Source: Chromatiaceae bacterium
Lineage (GTDB): Bacteria > Pseudomonadota > Gammaproteobacteria > Chromatiales > Chromatiaceae
Reading direction: 5' to 3'
Assembly: GCA_012962365.1 (NCBI GenBank)
Contig: DTXR01000498.1
Span: forward strand, 1-7,516
DNA length: 7,516 nt
Shown here: positions 1 to 6,209 of the stretch, piece after piece
How the letters are laid out: each line of letters starts with the position of its first letter
Numbering within the stretch: position 1 is the first letter of the stretch
The notes under the pieces: generated by a model
Told to the model about the DNA's origin: nothing
The model's database searches: none
What the model saw: the letters and a program-made list of their open reading frames with translations, nothing else
Translations under genes and position numbers: made by a program

Positions 1-669
1 ATAAGAATAGTTTGGTTCACTCTCGATGAGAGTGCGGGCGCTCATCACCAGGGTCTGGGAGACATCGTCTTCCTTCACGCCGTCGAACAGGTTGCGGCAG
101 GAGTCGTCCAGGATGACTCTGGGGTCGGTCTCTTCCAGGCCGTTGCAGGCTTCTTCAACCAGGGTGCGCAGGCGTTGTATATTCAGGGGCTGCAGCGTGC
201 CGTCGGCGAGGGTGATGTTGACCAGGTGTTCCTCTTCGCCGGTTTCCTTGCGCGCCTGTTCGCGCTCCTGGGCGCGGGCTTCGCGGTAGAGCACATAGTC
301 GCGGGCCACCTTGTGCTCGCCGGCGCGCATCAGCGCCAGTTCAACCTGATCCTGGATGTCTTCGATATGCACGGTGCCGCCGTCGGGATTGCGGCGCACC
401 AGGGCGTCCGTCACCTGTTGGGTGATGTTGCGCACCACATCATGTACCCGGGCGGAAGCGGCGGCGCTGCCGCCTTCCACGGCGAGGAAGGCCTTGGTGA
501 CGGCGACGGTGATCTTGTCGGCATCGAAGGCGGTGACCTTGCCGTTGCGGCGGATGACGCGCAGTTCGCCCCAGGTGTTTTCATCACCGGTGGCGGATGT
601 GGCTGCGGTATCCGTAGTGGGTGGGACGGCGATCGTATCGGTGCTGACAGGTGTTTCGGTGGTGGCCAT
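1..669 (-). CDS. nrdA: Ribonucleoside-diphosphate reductase class Ia, alpha subunit (N-terminal part; runs off the left edge)
   Basis: NrdA reduces ribonucleoside diphosphates to deoxy forms in the cytosol together with NrdB, supplying dNTPs. Only the first 223 codons are here; the frame is open to position 1. A low-complexity Thr/Ala/Pro leader (residues 1-30) precedes a canonical ATP-cone at about 35-125 (GELRVIRRNGKVTAFDADKI, then KAFLAVEGG, and a closing segment with ALMRAGEHKVARDYVLYR). A second, degenerate cone follows at about 148-215 (NITLADGTLQPL, LVEEACNGLEE), and the fragment ends in SARTLIESEPNYSY, the usual entry to the R1 catalytic barrel. Two cones are also found in Pseudomonas aeruginosa NrdA, where the N-terminal one is the functional allosteric site. 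The ATG at 669-667 is preceded by AGGGAGA (684-678) at 8 nt spacing. It is transcribed divergently from rapA. Catalytic cysteines would lie outside the window. Confidence 0.95.
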   Translation of the reverse strand, partial: MATTETPVSTDTIAVPPTTDTAATSATGDENTWGELRVIRRNGKVTAFDADKITVAVTKAFLAVEGGSAAASARVHDVVRNITQQVTDALVRRNPDGGTVHIEDIQDQVELALMRAGEHKVARDYVLYREARAQEREQARKETGEEEHLVNITLADGTLQPLNIQRLRTLVEEACNGLEETDPRVILDDSCRNLFDGVKEDDVSQTLVMSARTLIESEPNYSY

Positions 670-722
670 GCGGTATTTCTCCCTGAGATGTAGATTTTGG
701 TTGCCCGGGGAGGAATCCCTGG

Positions 723-754
723 GGATCTGGCATTTGTCAGTATTCTTCAGATCC
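723..754 (-). other. Hairpin in the nrdA mRNA leader
   Basis: GGATCTG (723-729) and CAGATCC (748-754) form a perfect 7-bp inverted repeat with an 18-nt loop, inside the roughly 113-nt untranslated leader predicted for nrdA. No poly-T follows, so it is not a terminator. It could be a leader structure or chance. Confidence 0.3.
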
Positions 755-786
755 GTGGCTGTGAATTTCGTTCCCGGCAGTGAAAA

Positions 787-802
787 GCATCATATGTGGG
801 TA
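787..802. promoter_or_regulatory. Possible second, degenerate NrdR box over the nrdA -10
   Basis: NrdR boxes normally occur in pairs about 31-32 bp apart. The segment centred 31 bp from the good box matches the consensus at only about 8 of 16 positions (core CATATGTGG) but covers the -10 element. An alternative partner on the other side, 849-864, matches about 9 of 16. The choice rests mainly on spacing and promoter geometry. Confidence 0.35.
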
Positions 803-817
803 AAAAAACCATGTCAA
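789..817 (-). promoter_or_regulatory. sigma70 promoter of nrdA
   Basis: Read on the minus strand, TTGACA (817-812, a perfect -35) is followed by exactly 17 nt and TATGAT (794-789, five of six -10 bases). The start of transcription would fall near 782, giving a leader of about 113 nt before the nrdA ATG. The NrdR box abuts the -35 on its upstream side, so repressor bound there would compete with RNA polymerase. Confidence 0.85.
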
Positions 818-833
818 CCACAATATATTGTGT
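818..833. promoter_or_regulatory. NrdR box (operator of the ribonucleotide reductase repressor)
   Basis: CCACAATATATTGTGT matches the known NrdR consensus acaCwAtATaTwGtgt at 15 of 16 positions. Its core, 819-832, is a perfect 14-bp palindrome. It lies directly upstream of the nrdA -35 element. NrdR is a zinc-ribbon/ATP-cone repressor that senses the ATP/dATP balance and controls nrd operons in most bacteria, so site and gene agree. Confidence 0.9.
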
Positions 834-837
834 ATAA
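829..837 (-). promoter_or_regulatory. DnaA box overlapping the NrdR box
   Basis: On the minus strand this reads TTATACACA, a full match to the DnaA box TTATNCACA. It shares five bases with the NrdR box (829-833). In Escherichia coli DnaA binds upstream of nrdAB and affects its expression, so a functional site is plausible. The overlap suggests competition between DnaA and NrdR. Confidence 0.65.
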
Positions 838-872
838 GCCTGTTGGTAACTGCTTAAAAATTGTGCAAAGCC

Positions 873-881
873 TGTGGATAA
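873..881 (-). promoter_or_regulatory. DnaA box (TTATCCACA) upstream of nrdA
   Basis: The minus strand reads TTATCCACA, the highest-affinity form of the DnaA box, in the same orientation as the box at 829-837 and 44 bp upstream of it. A one-mismatch relative, TTACCCACA, lies at 803-795 inside the promoter spacer. With nrdA downstream this fits DnaA control of dNTP synthesis as in E. coli. Confidence 0.7.
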
Positions 882-937
882 ATTGGGGGAAAAGAGAATA
901 AATTCGACAATTCAGCAACTTGGAAAATTTCGGTATA

Positions 938-956
938 TCAGCACATGCTGATGTGC
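938..956. repeat. Two overlapping palindromes upstream of rapA
   Basis: TCAGCA-CA-TGCTGA (938-951) and GCACAT-GCTG-ATGTGC (941-956) are both perfect six-base-pair inverted repeats sharing most of their bases. The sequence could bind a dimeric regulator or fold in two alternative ways. I know of no regulator with this motif. Confidence 0.35.
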
Positions 957-1093
957 CTGTGGGTGAAACCGGGAGGAGGCTTTTGACACAAATCGGTACA
1001 ATGCACAGGAACAGAAAAAATATCCGGAATCGTGAATTTGCTCCCACTGGCAGATCGGCTGGGTGCTCAAGATCCAGCGAGTCGCTGAACGAG

Positions 1094-1107
1094 CCGCCTC
1101 CCGGCGG
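1094..1107 (+). other. Small GC hairpin in the rapA leader
   Basis: CCGCC (1094-1098) and GGCGG (1103-1107) can pair around a 4-nt loop about 60 nt before the rapA start codon. No T-run follows, so it is not a terminator. Confidence 0.25.
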
Positions 1108-1157
1108 ATGTCGGAATGTCGCCAATGGACTTGATCAGCGGTTCCCCAGGTAGGTAA

Positions 1158-1163
1158 AGAGGA
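1158..1163 (+). promoter_or_regulatory. Ribosome binding site that fixes the rapA TTG start
   Basis: AGAGGA lies 6 nt before the TTG at 1170. An in-frame TAA at 1155-1157 rules out any longer protein. The next in-frame ATG is codon 16, which would remove the conserved GQRW segment, so TTG is preferred. Confidence 0.75.
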
Positions 1164-1169
1164 TTTCCC

Positions 1170-3941
1170 TTGTCAGATGAACAATACATCCCCGGGCAGC
1201 GTTGGCTGAGTGACATGGATCCGGATCTGGGTCTGGGCATGGTGTCCGAAATCGAACACCGCCGCCTGACCGTGGTTTTTCCGGCGGTGCAGGAATCTCG
1301 CGTCTATGCACTGCCCGACGCGCCATTGACGCGTCTGGTGCTCGAGCCCGGTGATCGTTTCCAGGATGAATCGGATCAGGAATATCTAGTGCTGGAAGCC
1401 ATTGAAAAGGACGGTCTGCGCTATTACAACTCTCAGGACGCGGCCGGCAACGCCAAGGTGCTCAGTGAGGTAGCTATCAGCCCGCACCTGCAGATGAACC
1501 GCCCGCGGGAAAAATTTCTCGCAGGGCGTATCGACCGCAATACCTGGTTCGATCTGCGCTACCAGTCCTGGCAACAGATGGCCACAGAAGCCCGCTCGGA
1601 AGTTCATGGGCTGGTGGGTCCCCGCATCAGCCTGATTCCCCATCAGTTGTATATCGCCCACCAGACCGCCCGCCGCTTGATCCCGCGGGTGCTGCTGGCC
1701 GATGAGGTGGGTCTGGGCAAGACCATCGAGGCGGGGTTGATCCTGCATCGCATGTTGCTGGCCGGGCGGGTGGAGCGGGTGCTGCTGCTCGTGCCGGAGA
1801 CTCTGCTGCATCAGTGGCTGGTCGAGATGTTGCGGCGTTTCAACCTGCGTTTTGCGCTTTTCGACAAGGAGCGGTTCGAGGCTTCAGATTCGGACAACCC
1901 CTTTGCCGACGAGCAGCGGGTGCTGTGCAGCGTGGATTTCCTGCTGTCTTCGCCGAAGATTGCCCGCGCCGCTCTCGAAGAAGAGTGGGATCTGCTGATC
2001 GTGGATGAAGCCCACCACCTGCATTGGACAGAGGAGGAATCCAGCCTGGAATACGACCTGGTGGAAGCACTGGCGGAGCAGGCTCTGGGCGTGCTGCTGC
2101 TCAGCGCCACACCGGAGCAGTTGGGCCGGGAAGGGCATTTTGGGCGCCTGCGCCTGCTCGATCCCCACCGCTATCCCGATTATGCCGCCTTCCTGGCCGA
2201 AGAGCAGCGCTATCAGGACGTTGCGGATCTGGCGGCCATGCTGCTCGATGGACAGCATCTGAACGAAGCGCAGCAGGCTTTTCTCGAAGAACTGGTGGGT
2301 GATGTAAAAGCGCTGAGCACAGAAGAGATCGTGCGCCGCCTGGTGGATCGCCATGGTATCGGGCGGGTCATGTTCCGCAATACCCGCCACACGGTAAAAG
2401 GTTTCCCTCGGCGGGAACTGCATGTCACCCGTCTCGAATGGCCGCCGGCCTATATGGCCATCGAAGATGCCCAGGCCGCGCTGACCCCGGAACGGGAAGT
2501 AGAGGACTGGCTGGCGTTCGACCCCCGCCTTGCCTGGCTGGTTGGGTTGTTGCAGGAACTGGCGCCGCAGAAGCTGCTGCTCATCTGTGCCCACAAGGAA
2601 ACCGTGCTGCAGCTGCAGGAATGGCTGCGCAGCCGCCACGCCATCCATGCGGCGGTATTCCATGAGGACATGGAGATCGTCGAGCGTGACCGGGCGGCGG
2701 CCTATTTTGCCGATACGGAAGAAGGCAGCCAGGTATTGTTGTGTTCCGAAATCGGCAGCGAGGGGCGCAACTTTCAGTTTGCGCGGCACCTGGTGCTGTT
2801 CGATCTTCCCCTGCAGCCGGACCTGCTGGAACAGCGCATCGGACGGCTGGATCGCATCGGTCAGGGGCAGGTGATCGATCTGCATCTGCCCGTGTTCGGC
2901 GGCTCCCCTGTGGAGACCCTGTATCGCTGGTATCACCAGGGCGTGAATGCCTTTGCGCAGCCATCGGCGGTGGCCGTGAGCCTGTACGAGGAATACGGAA
3001 TGCTGTTGCGCGAGGCGCTGGTGGAACCGGCCATGACCCAGGCGTTGATCAACAAGGTGGCGTCGAGAAGACAGGAAATGGAAGAGGCATTGGCCAAGGG
3101 CAGGGATCGCCTGCTCGAGCTGCAATCCTGTGATCCGCAAGCGGCCGCAGATCTCGTAGCGCAGATTGAGACACTGGAACAGGATTCAGCGGTAAACGCC
3201 TACATGCAATCTTACTGGGATGCCTTTGGCGTGGAACATGAACCTGGGCCGGGAAAATCCCTGGTGCTGCATCCCGGTGAACACATGCGCCAGGAAAGTT
3301 TTCCCGGTCTGGCGGAAGAAGGCGCCACCGTGACCTTCTCGCGCAGCGATGCCCTGGTTCATGAGGACCGTCTGTTCCTTACCTGGGAGCATCCCATGGT
3401 GCGGGGCGCGGTGGAAGAACTGGTCAGCAGTGATCTGGGCAGTGCCGCGTTCGTGGTGCTGGATTCCGGCCCCCTGCCGCCCGGCACCCTGCTGCTGGAG
3501 CTGATCTTCGTGCTTGGCTGCACCGCGCCCGCCGAGCTGGAGGCCGGGCGTTATCTGCCCTCCACCCCCGTTCGCCTGTTGCTGGATCGCAAGGGCAATG
3601 ACTATGCTCACGCATTGCCCCCCGAAAAGCTGCAGGGCAAATCCCTGCATCGCGACCGGCGGACGGCGGGGCAGGTGATCAAGTCCCAGGCAGACATGCT
3701 GCGCAAGTTGCTGCAACAGGGTGAGCAGTTGGCGGCGGCAACAGGCGAAAACATCATCGAGGAGGCGGTGGCGCAGATGCGGGCCGAACTCACGGAAGAA
3801 CAGCACCGCCTGCGGGAGCTGAGTGATGGTGCCGCGGCAGAGGAGCTGCGCCTGCTCGATGAGAAACAGCGGCTACTGCTGGAATATCTGCCCCGCACGC
3901 GGCTGCGCCTGGATGCGGTGCGTATGATTGTTCGCGCCTGA
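1170..3941 (+). CDS. rapA: RNA polymerase-associated Swi2/Snf2 ATPase RapA (HepA)
   Basis: RapA binds core RNA polymerase and uses ATP hydrolysis to release or recycle stalled polymerase. The protein is 923 residues (E. coli RapA is 968). Part of the difference is a shorter loop around residues 430-450. An N-terminal Tudor-like region (about 1-110, GQRWLSDMDPDLGLG) precedes the ATPase core: motif I DEVGLGKTIEAG (178-189, Lys184), PETLLHQWLVEMLRRFN (209-225), motif II DEAHH (279-283), motif III SATPEQLG (312-319), KGFPRRELH (410-418), motif V SEIGSEGRNFQFA (526-538) and motif VI QRIGRLDRIGQ (555-565). A helical spacer follows, then the C-terminal RapA domain (about 680-923, with FPGLAEEGATVTF and LRLDAVRMIV). 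All catalytic motifs look intact. Translation starts at TTG. The gene is divergent from nrdA and followed after 31 bp by the patatin gene on the same strand. Confidence 0.97.
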   Translation: MSDEQYIPGQRWLSDMDPDLGLGMVSEIEHRRLTVVFPAVQESRVYALPDAPLTRLVLEPGDRFQDESDQEYLVLEAIEKDGLRYYNSQDAAGNAKVLSEVAISPHLQMNRPREKFLAGRIDRNTWFDLRYQSWQQMATEARSEVHGLVGPRISLIPHQLYIAHQTARRLIPRVLLADEVGLGKTIEAGLILHRMLLAGRVERVLLLVPETLLHQWLVEMLRRFNLRFALFDKERFEASDSDNPFADEQRVLCSVDFLLSSPKIARAALEEEWDLLIVDEAHHLHWTEEESSLEYDLVEALAEQALGVLLLSATPEQLGREGHFGRLRLLDPHRYPDYAAFLAEEQRYQDVADLAAMLLDGQHLNEAQQAFLEELVGDVKALSTEEIVRRLVDRHGIGRVMFRNTRHTVKGFPRRELHVTRLEWPPAYMAIEDAQAALTPEREVEDWLAFDPRLAWLVGLLQELAPQKLLLICAHKETVLQLQEWLRSRHAIHAAVFHEDMEIVERDRAAAYFADTEEGSQVLLCSEIGSEGRNFQFARHLVLFDLPLQPDLLEQRIGRLDRIGQGQVIDLHLPVFGGSPVETLYRWYHQGVNAFAQPSAVAVSLYEEYGMLLREALVEPAMTQALINKVASRRQEMEEALAKGRDRLLELQSCDPQAAADLVAQIETLEQDSAVNAYMQSYWDAFGVEHEPGPGKSLVLHPGEHMRQESFPGLAEEGATVTFSRSDALVHEDRLFLTWEHPMVRGAVEELVSSDLGSAAFVVLDSGPLPPGTLLLELIFVLGCTAPAELEAGRYLPSTPVRLLLDRKGNDYAHALPPEKLQGKSLHRDRRTAGQVIKSQADMLRKLLQQGEQLAAATGENIIEEAVAQMRAELTEEQHRLRELSDGAAAEELRLLDEKQRLLLEYLPRTRLRLDAVRMIVRA

Positions 3942-3972
3942 TTTGAAGAATAAAAAAAGGAATTTGTTCGTT

Positions 3973-6171
3973 ATGAAAAAACATTACTGGGTCATTCTGT
4001 CGGTTTTCCTGCTGCCATGGGTTTCTTCTTTGAATGCTGATACCCAATCCACGCAGGCGCAGCGCCCCAAAATCGGGCTGGTGCTCAGTGGCGGCGGCGC
4101 CCGGGGAGCGGCTCATGTGGGCGTGCTCAAGGTGATCGAGGAGCTGCGCATCCCCGTCGACTACATCACCGGCACCAGCATGGGGGCGATCATCGGCGGT
4201 CTGTATGCTTCCGGCATGTCGCCTAAGGAAATCGAGAAAGCACTGGCGGACATCGACTGGCTGGATGTTCTCAATGACAGCCCCAGGCGCAAGAATCTGA
4301 GCTACCGGCGCAAGCGCGAGGACGAGGAGTATCTGGTGCGATCGGCCGCAGGCTTTAACAACGGGAAACTTGAACTGCCCCAGGGCTTGCTGCAGGGACA
4401 GCAGCTGCTGTTGCTACTCCGAGCGCTGACATTGCCCGTAGCCACGGTGACGGACTTCGATCAGCTGCGCGTGCCGTTTCGGGCGCTGGCAACGGATATT
4501 TCCACCGGCAAGGCCGTGGTGCTGGACAAAGGCGACTTGGCCCTGGCCATGCGCGCCAGCGCGTCCATCCCCAGTGCGTTCGCCCCCGTGGAAATCGATG
4601 GCAAGCTGCTGGTGGATGGTGGCGTGAGTAACAACCTGCCTGTCGGGATTGCAAAGCAGATGGGTGCCGAGCGTTTGATCGTGGTGGATGTCAGTACCCC
4701 GCTGTCAACCCGCGATGAGCTGCGGAACGTACTTTCGATTACAGATCAGTTGACCACGATCATGACCCGGCGCAATACCGAAACCAGTCTGGCATTGCTG
4801 AACGACGATGACGTGCTGATCATACCGGCCCTCGGTGACGTGACAACGACCAGCTTTACCCATGCGATGGCAGCCATCGACCCCGGAGTGAAAGCGGCCG
4901 ATGAGCAACGTGAGAAACTGGCGCAGCTCTCCATTGATGAAACGGTTTATCAAACCTATCGGACCGCGCAGGAATCTGTCAATCGTGACAGTCCGGTTAT
5001 CGCGTTTGTGGATGTGGACAATCAGTCGAGGCTGGCCGACAAGGTCATTCAGCGCTACTTCGACGTGAAAATAGGCAAACCTCTGGATACGGATGCGCTG
5101 GATCAGAGTATCGGCTATCTGTATGGGCAGGATCTGTTCAAGCTGGTGTCTTATGAAGTTGTCGAGAAAGCGGGCAAGACCGGCCTGCGTATCCATGTAG
5201 TGGAAAAGCCCTGGGGTCCCAATTACCTCCAGGCCGGCATCAATTTTCAGGGAGACTGGAGCAGCGGCAGTTCCATCAACCTGGGGGTCAGCTATACACG
5301 TACGGCCGTCAATGAACTCGGGGGCGAATTCCGCAGCATCATGGAGCTGGGAGAAAACCAGCGGCTGTTTGCCGAACTCTATCAGCCCATGGATACGGAA
5401 AGCGCCTATTTCCTCAACCCCCAGGTGGAGCTGGCCCGAATCAATGTCGGCCAGTACGAAGATGGGCAGAACATTGCGGAGTACCGTCAGTACAAGGCGC
5501 AACTGGCGCTGGAAGCGGGTATGAACCTGGAAAACTGGGGGGAGTTGCGCCTGGGCTGGCGCGGCGCGAAGGGTGACATAGAAACCATGGTGGGCATTCC
5601 CAACCCGAATGAAGGCAACTTCGACGAAGGGATGATGTTTGCAAGCCTGGGTATCGATACCCTGGACAATCTCTACTTTCCCACCGACGGGCACTGGCTG
5701 AAGCTGGAAGTGCGCAGCCACGCGGATATATGGGGTGATGATCATGCGTTCGAGCAGGTGGATATGGACTGGGGGCTGGCCACGGCCGTGGACAAATACA
5801 GTTTCATGAGCCGTGTCCAGCTTGGCTATACCTGGAATGAAAATGCGCCGGCCTACAGCAATTTCTTCCTGGGTGGTTTCCTGAATCTGTCCGGTTTTGA
5901 TCGCTATGAACTGTCGGGACAGCACATGGCGCATGGTCTTGTAGGTTTTATGCGGCGATTGGATCAGAACAGCATCGTCCCCATCTATGTGGGAGCAACC
6001 CTGGAGGCCGGGAACACCTGGCAACGGCGTAGCGATTTCGCTGACGAGTGGCTGGTGGGAGGCAGTGTCTACCTGGGCCTGGATACCTTTATCGGCCCGT
6101 TATATGTTGGCTATGCCCTGGCGCAAGACGATCACAGCACCATGTTCATGTATCTCGGCGCGCCTTTCTGA
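3973..6171 (+). CDS. plpD: Patatin-like phospholipase with POTRA and Omp85-type beta-barrel (type Vd autotransporter, PlpD-like)
   Basis: This family hydrolyses phospholipids with an N-terminal patatin domain attached to a self-encoded outer-membrane barrel. The 732-residue protein, close to the length of Pseudomonas PlpD, has a signal peptide (about 1-22; MKK, hydrophobic stretch, likely cleavage after LNA). The patatin domain (about 33-245) carries the oxyanion-hole loop SGGGARG (39-45), nucleophile motif GTSMG (67-71, Ser69) and catalytic DGG (215-217, Asp215), so the dyad is intact. A linker leads to one POTRA-like domain (about 340-412), then a barrel (about 415-732) ending in Phe, as expected for Bam-dependent insertion. 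The loop-6 region reads LNLSGFDRY (637-645). I chose ATG 3973, preceded by AAGGAA at 10 nt, over an in-frame TTG at 3928, because it starts a clean signal peptide. Probably transcribed with rapA. The symbol is by similarity of architecture; release into the medium is not certain. Confidence 0.92.
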   Translation: MKKHYWVILSVFLLPWVSSLNADTQSTQAQRPKIGLVLSGGGARGAAHVGVLKVIEELRIPVDYITGTSMGAIIGGLYASGMSPKEIEKALADIDWLDVLNDSPRRKNLSYRRKREDEEYLVRSAAGFNNGKLELPQGLLQGQQLLLLLRALTLPVATVTDFDQLRVPFRALATDISTGKAVVLDKGDLALAMRASASIPSAFAPVEIDGKLLVDGGVSNNLPVGIAKQMGAERLIVVDVSTPLSTRDELRNVLSITDQLTTIMTRRNTETSLALLNDDDVLIIPALGDVTTTSFTHAMAAIDPGVKAADEQREKLAQLSIDETVYQTYRTAQESVNRDSPVIAFVDVDNQSRLADKVIQRYFDVKIGKPLDTDALDQSIGYLYGQDLFKLVSYEVVEKAGKTGLRIHVVEKPWGPNYLQAGINFQGDWSSGSSINLGVSYTRTAVNELGGEFRSIMELGENQRLFAELYQPMDTESAYFLNPQVELARINVGQYEDGQNIAEYRQYKAQLALEAGMNLENWGELRLGWRGAKGDIETMVGIPNPNEGNFDEGMMFASLGIDTLDNLYFPTDGHWLKLEVRSHADIWGDDHAFEQVDMDWGLATAVDKYSFMSRVQLGYTWNENAPAYSNFFLGGFLNLSGFDRYELSGQHMAHGLVGFMRRLDQNSIVPIYVGATLEAGNTWQRRSDFADEWLVGGSVYLGLDTFIGPLYVGYALAQDDHSTMFMYLGAPF

Positions 6172-6209
6172 TTATCCTGCACGCTCCTTCGGAACACACG
6201 GATTCGAGG

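Larger units (their letters stand above)
670..1169. other. Divergent nrdA/rapA intergenic region
   Basis: These 500 bp separate two divergent genes. Positions 670-782 form the untranslated leader of nrdA. Positions 787-881 hold its promoter, NrdR box(es) and DnaA boxes. Positions 882-1169 form the rapA side, with a nested palindrome (938-956), a small GC hairpin (1094-1107) and the rapA ribosome binding site. Short open frames here lack ribosome binding sites and recognisable protein character, so I call no gene. Confidence 0.75.

Noticed and set aside
795..881. Cluster of DnaA-like boxes as a replication origin
   Set aside because: There are only two consensus boxes plus one near-match, no AT-rich unwinding element with repeated 13-mers, and no dnaA/dnaN/gidA neighbour. 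nrd regulation explains them.
983..1002. TTGACA at 983-988 and TACAAT at 997-1002 as a rapA promoter
   Set aside because: The spacing is 8 bp, far from 17. Neither element has a suitable partner at a normal distance, so I do not call a rapA promoter.
920..1153. 77-codon open frame on the plus strand upstream of rapA
   Set aside because: It has no ribosome binding site, contains the palindromes, and its translation has no recognisable protein character.
1884..3140. 418-codon open frame on the minus strand inside rapA
   Set aside because: It is a shadow of the strongly coding rapA frame in GC-rich DNA; its translation resembles no known family.
4705..6024. 439-codon open frame on the minus strand inside the patatin gene
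   Set aside because: It is antisense to a frame with intact patatin, POTRA and barrel signals, and has no motif of its own.
6197..6205. CACGGATTC shared between the patatin/PRK-like gene junction and the stem-loop at 7486-7494
   Set aside because: A shared 9-mer in 7.5 kb with no further flanking similarity is likely to be chance.
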